From Candidatus Aquicultor primus (GTDB lineage Bacteria > Actinomycetota > Aquicultoria > Aquicultorales > Aquicultoraceae), in NCBI GenBank assembly GCA_001767575.1, contig MELI01000104.1, positions 22,870 to 34,910 on the forward strand: a stretch of 12,041 nt of DNA, read 5' to 3'. Of the stretch, positions 1-7,460 are shown one piece after another (within the stretch, counting starts at the first letter, position 1; every line of letters starts with the position of its first letter). The notes under the pieces were generated by a model that had not been told where the DNA came from, did no database searches, and was given only the letters and a program-made list of their open reading frames with translations. A program made the translations under genes and the position numbers.

Positions 1-761
1 AGGAAGGCAATATCATAATCGAGGTGCTCGACGATGGGCATGGCATTGATTCTAATGCGCTTGTAGATAAAGCGATTGAGAAAGGTCTTATCAACCAGGG
101 TGATAACCTCGACGAACGAGAGATTTACCAGCTCATGTTTATGCCGGGTTTCTCTACGGCGAAAGAAGTGACCGAAGTCTCTGGACGGGGCGTCGGCCTC
201 GATGTGGTCAAACGCAATATTGACGACCTTAAGGGCGGTATCGAAGTGATTTCCGAGATCGGTAAAGGGACGATGTTCAGGATAAAGCTCCCGCTGACAC
301 TCGCGATTATAGACGGTATGAACGTCAAGGTCGGGGATGAAGCGTTTATCATCCCGCTCATGGCGATAGTCGAGTCGATTCGCCCGAACAGAGAAGCCGT
401 TAAAGCAGTAGAGGGTACGGGCGAAGTCATTGATGCCCGTGGCGAATACTTACCACTGGTACGTCTGCATAACGTTTTCGATATTGAAACAGACAAGACA
501 AATCCATCGGAAGCACTAGTAGTCATCGTAGAAAGCAGCCAGCGCAGATTCGGCATTCTGGTTGACGATGTCATCGGCCAGCAGCAGGCGGTCATTAAAA
601 GCCTCGAGAAGAATTTTCGCCAAGTCGAAGGAACGGCGGGTGCGACTATCCTGGGCGATGGCTCGGTCTCATTGATTATTGACATACACGGTCTTGAGAA
701 GATGGCCTTTAAGTCTTTTAAATCCATCCAGGTTTCAGGTTTGGAAGGAGAAGCCGCATAG
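1..761 (+). CDS. cheA: CheA chemotaxis histidine kinase, C-terminal part (5' end outside window)
   Basis: CheA phosphorylates itself on receptor signal and passes the phosphate to CheY and CheB; it works in the cytoplasm in a receptor-CheW-CheA array. The window opens inside the HATPase domain, with the reading frame already open at base 3. The ATP-binding G1 box DDGHGID is at bases 33-53, the F box region (MPGFST) at about 141-158 and the G2 box GRGVGLDVV at about 183-209. After KLPLTLAIIDGM the protein continues into a C-terminal CheW-like (P5) regulatory domain of about 140 residues that docks to CheW and receptors, ending in a TAG at 759-761. The phosphotransfer (P1), CheY/CheB-binding and dimerisation domains must lie upstream. 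A GTG at base 24 is an internal codon, not a start. The che genes downstream support the assignment. Confidence 0.98.
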   Translation, partial: EGNIIIEVLDDGHGIDSNALVDKAIEKGLINQGDNLDEREIYQLMFMPGFSTAKEVTEVSGRGVGLDVVKRNIDDLKGGIEVISEIGKGTMFRIKLPLTLAIIDGMNVKVGDEAFIIPLMAIVESIRPNREAVKAVEGTGEVIDARGEYLPLVRLHNVFDIETDKTNPSEALVVIVESSQRRFGILVDDVIGQQQAVIKSLEKNFRQVEGTAGATILGDGSVSLIIDIHGLEKMAFKSFKSIQVSGLEGEAA

Positions 762-1055
762 GCGTATTCGAACTATGATTGACCACATGAATGGCTAAAG
801 TATCATGTTAGAAACGCAAATAACGGAGGTGTTTATATAGGAGGAACACATCATTATTTCAGGTTTATTGTTGGAGGCATCAAAGCTTGGGCGTGGAATA
901 CAAAGCGCTTAAGGGTTTACTGCAACATGTGTAATATGAAAAATTCACACAATGCCTGTACTCACGAGTGAATACCGTTAATATACGCGGTTAGCGCTCA
1001 GTAGAGAGATGACAGGCGCATCGGTCGGGGGACCGATTAAAAGGGGACAGGGTAA
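762..1055. other. Gene-free leader between cheA and the MCP gene
   Basis: This 294-base stretch has no ORF with a normal start. It holds two strong Shine-Dalgarno-like sites, GGAGGT at 825-830 and AGGAGG at 839-844, with no ATG/GTG/TTG ORF of useful length placed behind them. It also holds the palindrome AAGCGCTT (903-910), an inverted pair ATTCAC (943-948) / GTGAAT (968-973), and the hairpin at 1020-1037 described separately. I saw no convincing -35/-10 pair. The length suggests the MCP gene may have its own promoter or leader control rather than simple read-through from cheA. Confidence 0.5.
1020..1037 (+). promoter_or_regulatory. Perfect hairpin just upstream of the MCP ribosome binding site
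   Basis: ATCGGTC (1020-1026) and GACCGAT (1031-1037) are exact reverse complements separated by GGGG. The stem ends 4 bases before the likely Shine-Dalgarno AGGGG (1042-1046) of the MCP start at 1056. It lacks a T-tract, so it is not a terminator. It could be an operator or an RNA stem that modulates translation or stability; which one is not visible from the sequence. Confidence 0.5.
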
Positions 1056-2750
1056 ATGTTAAAAATGAATATTAGGAACAAATTGTATCTTGCATTTGGA
1101 GCAATGATCGCGCTTCTTGTTATCACAAGCGTTATTATTAATGTGACGAGTTCACGACTTTCCGAAGCAAACAAGGCTGTAATCGAGCAAGGCGATTTTG
1201 AGAGCCAAATGAAAACCTTCCAAAAGCAGCACGCTGATTGGATTAACGCGCTTTCGGATCATATTTTCGTTGGTGCCGAGTTTAGCAAAACGCTCAACCC
1301 GCGCGAGTGTGGGTTTGGAAAGTGGTATTACAGCTACATGGAGTCAGAGGAATTCAAAAACGAAGAACCAGAGAAAGCACGTCTCATGAAATCTCTTGAG
1401 GAGCCGCACAGGCATCTACATGAGGGCGGTGCTTCGGTCATCGAAGAGATGAATGCGGGCCACAAGGCAAATGCAATGAAGTTTTATCAAGAGAATACGA
1501 TTCCAGTTATTACGAAACTCGATGGAATCTACTCCGAGCTTGTCGACAACGCGAGAGATGTGATTGAAAAACGCAAAGTAGATGCCGCAACGAGCGAAAG
1601 CGCACAGAGAACGCTCGTTCTCTTGACAACATTGTTTGGGATATTGTTGGGTGTTGCTATAGCATTCTTCTTATCGAGAAATATCGTCGCAGCTGTGCAG
1701 CAAATGGTAACCGCTATAAAGAACATTGCCAGGGGCGACCTCTCTAAGAAAGTCGAACTCAACCGAAGCGATGAACTCGGCGAGATGGCTCACGAGCTAA
1801 ACAACATGATAAGCGACCTTTCTAAGCTGGTCGGAGACGTTGTGGTCTCGTCGGAAAGCGTTGCCAATGCCGCCGACCAGATATCGGCTGGAAACCAGGA
1901 ACTCTCGCAGAGGACGCAGGAACAAGCCTCAGCGCTTGAAGAGACTGCCGCTACCATAGAGGAGATGGCCTCAACTATCAAGCAGAACGCCGAAAACGCG
2001 CGTAACGCGAATATGCTCGCGAAAGACGCATCAGACCTGGCGCAAAACGGTGGTCAGGTCGTGGAAGAGACGGTTGCTTCAATGGGCGAGGTAAGTGATG
2101 CGAGCAAGAAGATCGCAGATATAATCGATGTCGTAAACGAGATAGCGTTCCAGACAAACCTTCTTGCGCTAAACGCGGCGGTTGAAGCGGCACGGGCCGG
2201 GGAACAAGGAAAGGGCTTTGCGGTAGTTGCGGGTGAAGTGCGCAATCTTGCGCAGCGAAGCGCCGAGGCCGCAAAAGAGATCCAAGAACTCATCAAAGAT
2301 AGCGTAGGCAAGGTCGACAAGGGCAATAAGCTGGTCGAAGAGTCCGGCAAAACCCTTAAATCCATCATCGACTCTATCCACAAGGTCGCCGAGACGGTTT
2401 CCGAGATATCGTCGGCTTCACAAGAGCAGGCTACCGGTATCGACCAGGTAAATAAGGCCGTTACCATGATGGACGATGTGGTGCAGCAAAATGCTGCATT
2501 GGTCGAAGAGTCCGCGGCGGCCTCACAATCGCTTGCCTTAGAGGCAGAGGAGCTACAGAAATCCATGGCGTTCTTTATTGTAACAAACGATGCCTCCCTC
2601 AAGAGAGAAGAGAGAACTTCCGGCGAGAGGAAGCCGAGATTGACACTTATAAATAAAGCACAACAAAGGGAGCCCGCAAAAGTACGGGCAAAAGCCGCAG
2701 GAGCAGAAGACCTGGATATTGAGACAGAAGAGGAATTCGAGGAATTTTAA
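1056..2750 (+). CDS. Methyl-accepting chemotaxis protein with an extracytoplasmic CZB-like sensor
   Basis: This is a transmembrane chemoreceptor of 564 residues. Transmembrane segments are at about residues 10-30 and 186-206, a HAMP domain at about 207-260, and the cytoplasmic methyl-accepting coiled coil runs to about 510. The highly conserved CheA/CheW-contact tip is at about 362-395 ([12 protein letters not shown] through [11 protein letters not shown]). The region between the membrane segments contains HADW (H59), ECGFGKWYY (C85) and PHRHLH (H118, H122). This is the His/Cys/HxxxH pattern of the CZB zinc-binding family, so it probably senses zinc or a zinc-modulated oxidant or ligand. After the coiled coil comes a charged flexible linker of about 50 residues ending in EFEEF, which fits the x-aromatic-x-x-aromatic CheR/CheB-docking pentapeptide. 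ATG 1056 has AGGGG 9 bases upstream; ATG 1065 is an alternative. cheW follows after 16 bases, implying co-transcription. The ligand is inferred only. Confidence 0.97.
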   Translation: MLKMNIRNKLYLAFGAMIALLVITSVIINVTSSRLSEANKAVIEQGDFESQMKTFQKQHADWINALSDHIFVGAEFSKTLNPRECGFGKWYYSYMESEEFKNEEPEKARLMKSLEEPHRHLHEGGASVIEEMNAGHKANAMKFYQENTIPVITKLDGIYSELVDNARDVIEKRKVDAATSESAQRTLVLLTTLFGILLGVAIAFFLSRNIVAAVQQMVTAIKNIARGDLSKKVELNRSDELGEMAHELNNMISDLSKLVGDVVVSSESVANAADQISAGNQELSQRTQEQASALEETAATIEEMASTIKQNAENARNANMLAKDASDLAQNGGQVVEETVASMGEVSDASKKIADIIDVVNEIAFQTNLLALNAAVEAARAGEQGKGFAVVAGEVRNLAQRSAEAAKEIQELIKDSVGKVDKGNKLVEESGKTLKSIIDSIHKVAETVSEISSASQEQATGIDQVNKAVTMMDDVVQQNAALVEESAAASQSLALEAEELQKSMAFFIVTNDASLKREERTSGERKPRLTLINKAQQREPAKVRAKAAGAEDLDIETEEEFEEF

Positions 2751-2766
2751 GAGGGAGATGGTTAGA

Positions 2767-3255
2767 ATGGATAAGCTCAAAGGTATAAACCAGGCCATCT
2801 CTAATGGAGCAGGCGACCAATTTGTGACCTTTACTCTCGGAGAGGAAGAGTATGGGGTAGAGGTACTCAAAGTTCAAGAGATAATCGGTTACCAGCGTTT
2901 TACGAAAGTTCCGAGTGTGCCTTCTTTTGTAAAAGGTGTACTTAACCTGAGAGGCTCTGTTGTCCCAGTGCTTGACCTGCGCCTTAAGTTTAACATGGCC
3001 TATAGGGAGTATGATAACTTTACCGTCATTCTCATTCTTGAGGTCCAAGAGCGCGTAATAGGAGTCATTGTGGATGCCGTCTCCGATGTCGTTAACTTGA
3101 GCCCCGATGATATACAGCAAACCCCCGATTTTTCCTCGGGAATAAGGGTTGATTTTATCAAAGGGATGGGCAGGATGGACGAGAAGTTGATTATCATACT
3201 CGATATCGACAGGATTTTAAGCTCAAGTGAGCTTGCGCTGCTTGACGTAGCGTAA
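2767..3255 (+). CDS. cheW: CheW chemotaxis coupling protein
   Basis: CheW couples receptors to CheA in the cytoplasmic array and has no catalytic activity. The 162-residue product is one CheW domain of normal length. FVTFTLGEEEYGVEV is near the start, then VPSFVKGVLNLRGSVVPVLD, the family's characteristic core, followed by VIGVIVDAVSDVV and EKLIIILDIDRIL. I chose ATG 2767 because AGGGAG (2752-2757) lies 9 bases ahead. ATG 2758 is too close to that site, and a TTG at 2719 would overlap the MCP gene and add a non-homologous basic stretch. It is separated from the MCP gene by 16 bases and followed by a strong hairpin. Confidence 0.97.
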   Translation: MDKLKGINQAISNGAGDQFVTFTLGEEEYGVEVLKVQEIIGYQRFTKVPSVPSFVKGVLNLRGSVVPVLDLRLKFNMAYREYDNFTVILILEVQERVIGVIVDAVSDVVNLSPDDIQQTPDFSSGIRVDFIKGMGRMDEKLIIILDIDRILSSSELALLDVA

Positions 3256-3259
3256 GTAT

Positions 3260-3299
3260 GGTTACCCGGGGGTTAAAGCCCCCGGGTCTTTAACCTTTT
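3260..3299 (+). terminator. GC-rich hairpin with alternative fold after cheW (terminator or attenuator)
   Basis: ACCCGGGGG (3264-3272) pairs perfectly with CCCCCGGGT (3279-3287) around a 6-base loop. The outer GGTTA (3260-3264) and TAACC (3291-3295) can extend the stem, and TTTT follows at 3296-3299. A competing perfect 8-bp stem, GGTTAAAG (3271-3278) with CTTTAACC (3288-3295), uses the loop and 3' flank of the first, so the two cannot form together. The position between cheW and cheR suggests full or partial termination that lowers cheR/cheB expression. The T-tract is short, so termination may be incomplete. Confidence 0.65.
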
Positions 3300-3351
3300 G
3301 AAGGCTTTCAGGAACCGTTTTCGACATTACGCAAAATGCGAGGGAAGATTC

Positions 3352-4209
3352 GTGCAAACCAAAAGTTGTGGCCAATACAAAATAGCCGATAAGGAGTTTG
3401 GGCAGTTAAAAACCCTTATCAAAGAATTGACAGGCATAAACTTGACCGAGCAAAAGAAAATGCTTATTGTGGCCCGTTTATCTAAGCGTTTACGGGTTCT
3501 CGGGCTATCAAGTTTCGCCCAATACTATGAGTTATTGACTGAAACCGGGAATTCTTCGGAGATTATACACCTGATCAATCGCATAACCACAAATAAAACC
3601 GATTTCTTCCGCGAAAGCCACCATTTTGACTTCTTAAAAGAGGTGGTTTTGCCGAGGTTTTATGAGGAAGGCATGAAGAATGGCAGGCGTAAGCTAAGAA
3701 TCTGGAGCGCCGGCTGCTCGTCCGGTGAAGAGCCGTATACGATAGCGATGACGTTACAAGAGTTCTTTCACGATAAGACCGGCTGGGACGTGAAGATTCT
3801 TGCGACCGACCTAGACACCGAGATCCTTGCTAAAGCTAGGAACGGCGTTTATTCGCAGGATATAGTTGCGCCCATTCCTTCCGCATGCTTGCGAGAGAAT
3901 TTCAAGAAGGGTGTCGGTGCTAACAACGGCCTTTTTATGGTGAAAGACAAACTCAAGAGGATGATACTCTTTAAGAGACACAATCTAACAAGTGAAGAAT
4001 TCTTGCTTAATGAGCAAATTGACATTGTTTTTTGCCGAAATGTGATTATTTATTTTGACGAAGCGACAAAGACGAGGGTGATAAACCATTTCCATGATGC
4101 CCTAAGGGATGACGGCATTCTATTCTTGGGCCACTCGGAATCGGTTATTGCTAACGATGGCAGGTTTAAGCTTATTGGCAACAGCACGTTTTGTAAAACC
4201 GCTCCATAG
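3352..4209 (+). CDS. cheR: CheR chemoreceptor glutamate methyltransferase
   Basis: CheR transfers a methyl group from S-adenosylmethionine to receptor glutamates, opposing CheB in adaptation. The N-terminal helical domain contains NRITTNKTDFFRE. The methyltransferase domain shows the SAM-binding motif SAGCSSGEEPYT, then ATDLDTEIL, then FCRNVIIYFD, and ends near LGHSES. A loop KKGVGANNG followed by a beta-rich stretch matches the pentapeptide-binding beta-subdomain of receptor-tethered CheR enzymes. I chose GTG 3352: GAGGGA (3340-3345) sits 6 bases upstream and gives 285 residues, the usual CheR size. A TTG at 3298 would put an 18-residue extension inside the hairpin's T-tract and has no ribosome site. 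cheB follows after 130 bases. Confidence 0.96.
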   Translation: MQTKSCGQYKIADKEFGQLKTLIKELTGINLTEQKKMLIVARLSKRLRVLGLSSFAQYYELLTETGNSSEIIHLINRITTNKTDFFRESHHFDFLKEVVLPRFYEEGMKNGRRKLRIWSAGCSSGEEPYTIAMTLQEFFHDKTGWDVKILATDLDTEILAKARNGVYSQDIVAPIPSACLRENFKKGVGANNGLFMVKDKLKRMILFKRHNLTSEEFLLNEQIDIVFCRNVIIYFDEATKTRVINHFHDALRDDGILFLGHSESVIANDGRFKLIGNSTFCKTAP

Positions 4210-4339
4210 GCTGTTATTATAGCTGTGCTTTAATCTGAGATGGTCATGGAACCGGGGTTATTTTAGAGATTTGGTTTTGGTTTGGCTCGTGAAAGCCGAT
4301 TTTAATTAATAGCAAAAACATCATTTTGAGGGTGAGCCG

Positions 4340-5407
4340 ATGTCAAAGATAAAAGTACTTGTAGTCGATGATTCAGCGGTAATACGGCAATTAGTGAAAG
4401 AGATACTAGAGAGCGACTCCGAAATCGAGGTGGTCGCCGTAGCGAGCGACGCCCATTTTGCGGAAAGAAAGATTCAAGTACACGCTCCCGACGTAATCAC
4501 CCTCGACGTCGAGATGCCGGGAATGGATGGCATAACGTTCCTGGAAAAGATCATGCAGACAAACCCGATACCGGTTGTCATGCTCAGCTCTTACACCGAT
4601 AGCCACGCCTCGGAAACGTTTAAAGCTCTTGAACTAGGCGCGGTCGACTTCGTCAAGAAGCCTAAAATAAGCAGTAGCGAAGCCATTGAAGTGTTGGCTG
4701 AGGAACTTATCGCAAAAGTCAAAGCCGCCTCGAAGGCCAATATCAGAAAGAAGGAATCGAAACCGGCATTGGTTTCGGCGAGGCCTGTTGACAAAGAGCT
4801 TGAGCGAAAGCACACCGCCCCGTCAAGGATCGGTGAGAGCATAATCGTACTAGGCGCGTCGACGGGTGGCACCGTAGCCATAAGCGACTTCCTCGCCCTA
4901 TTACCCAAAGATTCACCCGGTATAGCCATAGTTCAGCATATGCCGGAGCAATTCACAAAAGCGTATGCAGATAGAATCAACGGCTTGGTCAAGCTTGATG
5001 TTAGCGAGGCCCGGAACGGTGACAGGGTGCGAAGAGGTATTGTCCTGATAGCGCCCGGCGGGAAACATATGTTATTGCAGAAGGATTATCAAGGTTATTA
5101 TGTGCAGGTCAAAGACGGGCCGCCAGTAAACAGGCATAAGCCGTCGGTAGACGTTCTATTCCGTTCCGCCGCGAGTTCCGCAGGGCACGAAGCTATCGGC
5201 ATAATACTTACAGGGATGGGAAGCGATGGAGCAAAAGGAATGCGTGAACTAAAGGATGCCGGCGCTTTTAACATCGCCCAAAGCAAAGAGACGTGTGTGG
5301 TCTTCGGCATGCCTAAGGTAGCTATCGAGCTAGGCGGCGTCGACAAAATTGCTTCAATCGAACAGATCCCCTATTTACTGGCGCAACGTAACCGGAAAGC
5401 ATCATAA
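4340..5407 (+). CDS. cheB: CheB receptor methylesterase/glutamine deamidase with receiver domain
   Basis: CheB removes receptor methyl esters and deamidates receptor glutamines when CheA phosphorylates its receiver domain. The receiver (about 1-125) has the acidic pair D10-D11, phospho-acceptor D56 in ITLDVEMPGMDG, and the lysine in VDFVKKP. A linker of about 45 residues leads to the esterase domain (about 168-350), with catalytic S174 in GASTGG, H200 in VQHMP and D296 in GMGSDGA. The spacings of 26 and 96 residues equal those of the classical enterobacterial enzyme (S164, H190, D286). ATG 4340 follows the ribosome site GAGGGTGA at 4328-4335. Nothing appears truncated. It completes a CheR/CheB adaptation pair acting on the receptor encoded at 1056-2750. 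Confidence 0.98.
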   Translation: MSKIKVLVVDDSAVIRQLVKEILESDSEIEVVAVASDAHFAERKIQVHAPDVITLDVEMPGMDGITFLEKIMQTNPIPVVMLSSYTDSHASETFKALELGAVDFVKKPKISSSEAIEVLAEELIAKVKAASKANIRKKESKPALVSARPVDKELERKHTAPSRIGESIIVLGASTGGTVAISDFLALLPKDSPGIAIVQHMPEQFTKAYADRINGLVKLDVSEARNGDRVRRGIVLIAPGGKHMLLQKDYQGYYVQVKDGPPVNRHKPSVDVLFRSAASSAGHEAIGIILTGMGSDGAKGMRELKDAGAFNIAQSKETCVVFGMPKVAIELGGVDKIASIEQIPYLLAQRNRKAS

Positions 5408-5419
5408 GCACAGCGCGGC

Positions 5420-5456
5420 ATTCTTAAAAACAGTACTTTATAAGAATCGCTATAAT
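5420..5456 (+). promoter_or_regulatory. Consensus -10 box beside an AT-rich inverted repeat, upstream of the diguanylate cyclase gene
   Basis: TATAAT at 5451-5456 is a perfect -10 box but has no recognisable -35 at 16-18 bases. Instead, the -35 zone lies within an inverted repeat: ATTCTTA (5420-5426) and TAAGAAT (5441-5447), with AAA/TTT continuing inward after one A-A mismatch to a CAGTAC loop. There is no T-tract, so it is not a good cheB terminator. A promoter lacking a -35 with a palindrome in its place suggests activator or repressor control. The transcription start would be near 5463. Confidence 0.5.
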
Positions 5457-5537
5457 ACTACGAGTGTATCTTCATTCGTCAAGCTTTGATCCGAGATGCC
5501 GATACTGAGGCTATGCCCAAGTTATCGAGGTTCATTC

Positions 5538-7076
5538 ATGTTGCTTAAAGACGAGGCTTCCGCGAGCAAAACAATATCGCTTAAGCATAGGCTAATATTG
5601 CTCTTAACAGTGATGATACTACCATTTGTCGCCTTTTTCTTTTTCAAAGCCGCAGATACTCGCGACCGGTTCGAGGGCGAATACCAGCGGAGCAGTCTGA
5701 CGCTTGCTCTTGAGGTCGCCCGTGACGTCAACGAATATATTAACTCTACTGGAGACTTACTCATCCCGATTGCCAACAACAACGAGGTTCGTACCCAGAA
5801 TTACCCGGCTGTGCAGGAGTTTCTCAAGGGGATTTGGCCTAACTACAAATATTATAGCAATATTACCTTTGTCGATGTCAACGGCGACATACAGGCCGCC
5901 GGCCGACCACCGGCTCCCAACGCGAACCCCGATGAAGCCGGCAAAAAGGTCAATGTGAGCGATACTCCATACTATCAACGGGCTATGAATTCGGAGGGCA
6001 TATCGATCGGGGACTTCATGTTAGGCAAGCTCTCGGGAAATCCGGTTGTACACATCACATATCCGGTTTTCGATTACACGGGTCAAAGGGTGGGCTTTGT
6101 CGCCGCGGCGTTCGATTTGACTCGAGTGCAAAACAGACTGCTTCGGGCAAACCTCCCGAAGCATACAGTCGTTGCCGTACTCGATGCGAGCGGCATTATG
6201 CTCGCGCGAAATATCGAACCGGCCAAGTGGGCAGGGAAGAACTTTTACAAGGAGATGGGCTTTAAAAACATGCTGGGTAAGCCGGATGGTGTTGGTAAGG
6301 TGCGTTCTTCGGATGACACGACTCGGGTCTTCGCGTTTGCGGCCCTCGAAAGGGTGCCCTGGTATGTAAGGGTCGGCGTAGATAACGATTTTATCGAAGC
6401 TCAAGCTCGAAAAGAGCTGGTCGACCATTTTGTCGTCTTTGTGCCGCTTTTGCTGGTGGCCATTTTCGGCTGGATATGGATTGGGCGGGATGTCGATAGG
6501 TTCCACAAGAAAACCGAGCGCCTGGGCTTGCTCGACCCGCTGACCGAGCTCTGGAATTATCGCAAGTTAAATCAGGATCTGGACCTCGAGATCAGTCGTG
6601 CCAGGCGCAAGAAAGAGAAGCTCTCCTTCGCGATGATAGATATAGACAATTTCAAACACTATAACGATGCTAATGGACACCAGCAAGGCGACGAGGCGCT
6701 GAAACAGGTTGCTTATATCATCTCTCAAGCTACAAGGGATACCGATTCGGTCTACAGGTATGGCGGCGAGGAGATGTGTGTTCTTTTTAGAGACGCCGAT
6801 AAAGCAGGTGCTATGGCGGTTTCGGAGCGCATACGCAAAGATATTGAGGAAGCCCTTTTCGCAGGCGAGCAGGAGCAACCATTAGGCAAGTTGACCATAT
6901 CCATAGGTGTCGCCACATATCCGAATGACACCGTCTCAAAAGACGGCTTAATTAAGTGCGCCGATGTGGGTCTATACAGGGCAAAGGAGTTGGGTCGAAA
7001 TCGACTTGAGGACTACAGCGCGCAAGGTTTTACCGCCGAAGACAACGATTCTCACTATTTAAGCAATTGCAGCTAG
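5538..7076 (+). CDS. Membrane-bound diguanylate cyclase with extracytoplasmic Cache sensor (GGEEM active site)
   Basis: The enzyme condenses two GTP into cyclic di-GMP. From ATG 5538 it has 512 residues: TM1 at about 19-37, an extracytoplasmic dCache-like sensor at about 40-290 (FVDVNGDI, then SDTPYYQRAM, a typical ligand-pocket stretch), TM2 at about 298-316, and a GGDEF domain from DPLTELWNYR (D333). Metal ligand D368 lies in MIDIDNFK. The active loop is GGEEM at 409-413: the catalytic GGEE is intact, with M in place of the usual F. RDTD (400-403), exactly five residues before GGEE, is an intact RxxD inhibitory I-site, so feedback inhibition by c-di-GMP is expected. GAGG (5527-5530) supports ATG 5538; an in-frame ATG at 5496 has no good ribosome site. 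The sensed ligand is unknown; Cache domains usually bind small metabolites. Confidence 0.95.
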   Translation: MLLKDEASASKTISLKHRLILLLTVMILPFVAFFFFKAADTRDRFEGEYQRSSLTLALEVARDVNEYINSTGDLLIPIANNNEVRTQNYPAVQEFLKGIWPNYKYYSNITFVDVNGDIQAAGRPPAPNANPDEAGKKVNVSDTPYYQRAMNSEGISIGDFMLGKLSGNPVVHITYPVFDYTGQRVGFVAAAFDLTRVQNRLLRANLPKHTVVAVLDASGIMLARNIEPAKWAGKNFYKEMGFKNMLGKPDGVGKVRSSDDTTRVFAFAALERVPWYVRVGVDNDFIEAQARKELVDHFVVFVPLLLVAIFGWIWIGRDVDRFHKKTERLGLLDPLTELWNYRKLNQDLDLEISRARRKKEKLSFAMIDIDNFKHYNDANGHQQGDEALKQVAYIISQATRDTDSVYRYGGEEMCVLFRDADKAGAMAVSERIRKDIEEALFAGEQEQPLGKLTISIGVATYPNDTVSKDGLIKCADVGLYRAKELGRNRLEDYSAQGFTAEDNDSHYLSNCS

Positions 7077-7460
7077 AGTCTTATCCGGGCATATCCACTG
7101 TGCTTATCCTCAGAGCATGATAATTTCGCCACAAGAACCCAAACCTTGCCTCGCATTTCCCTGCGATGGTAAAAATCGGCACAAAATACTTATTCTGTTC
7201 CACTAGCGGTTGCCGTACAGAACCATGCGTATGATAATTCCTCGATATAGGAAATTTCTTCAAAACGAATTTATTTGCGAGTCTGTCGAAGAAGAGACCC
7301 CCCGTTGCAGATACTTTCACCACGATGTCACAGTAATTCTAAAAGTATGAAAGTAACATCAGCCGCCGTTTGTACGCGGACTTGAGCCTACCCGAGGGCT
7401 GGACTTGCCTGTCTGCGTTGAGTATAACGAAGCACGTATTGCAAAAAACGAGCGGAAAGG
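7077..7460. other. Gene-free gap before the NlpC/P60-FG-GAP gene
   Basis: I see no convincing gene in these 384 bases. Inverted pairs are present: ATACTTT (7311-7317) / AAAGTAT (7342-7348), overlapping ACTTTCA (7313-7319) / TGAAAGT (7348-7354), and AATTCCT/AGGAAATT near 7237-7257. No T-tract terminator follows the diguanylate cyclase stop. I compared the stretch by eye with c-di-GMP and c-di-AMP riboswitch cores and found no match. The promoter of the next gene probably lies here, but I could not place it. Confidence 0.4.

Noticed and set aside
940..1055. Possible c-di-GMP riboswitch or sigma-28 promoter before the MCP gene
   Set aside because: The conserved riboswitch core strings are absent, and no TAAA-type -35 lies 15 bases before the CCGATTAA string.
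1978..2602. Long minus-strand frames under the MCP gene
   Set aside because: They arise from the biased codon pattern of the receptor's coiled coil on the other strand and show no start signals or known domains.
3298..3351. TTG start extending CheR by 18 residues
   Set aside because: It overlaps the hairpin's T-tract and has no ribosome site, while GTG 3352 has a well-spaced GAGGGA and gives the normal CheR length.
7081..7323. Minus-strand ORF of 80 codons in the gap after the diguanylate cyclase
   Set aside because: It starts at a GTG with no Shine-Dalgarno sequence, and its product shows no recognisable motif.
7331..7460. Possible c-di-AMP (ydaO-type) riboswitch before the NlpC/P60-like gene
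   Set aside because: Such genes often have one, but I could not find the conserved segments by eye; a covariance-model search would settle it.
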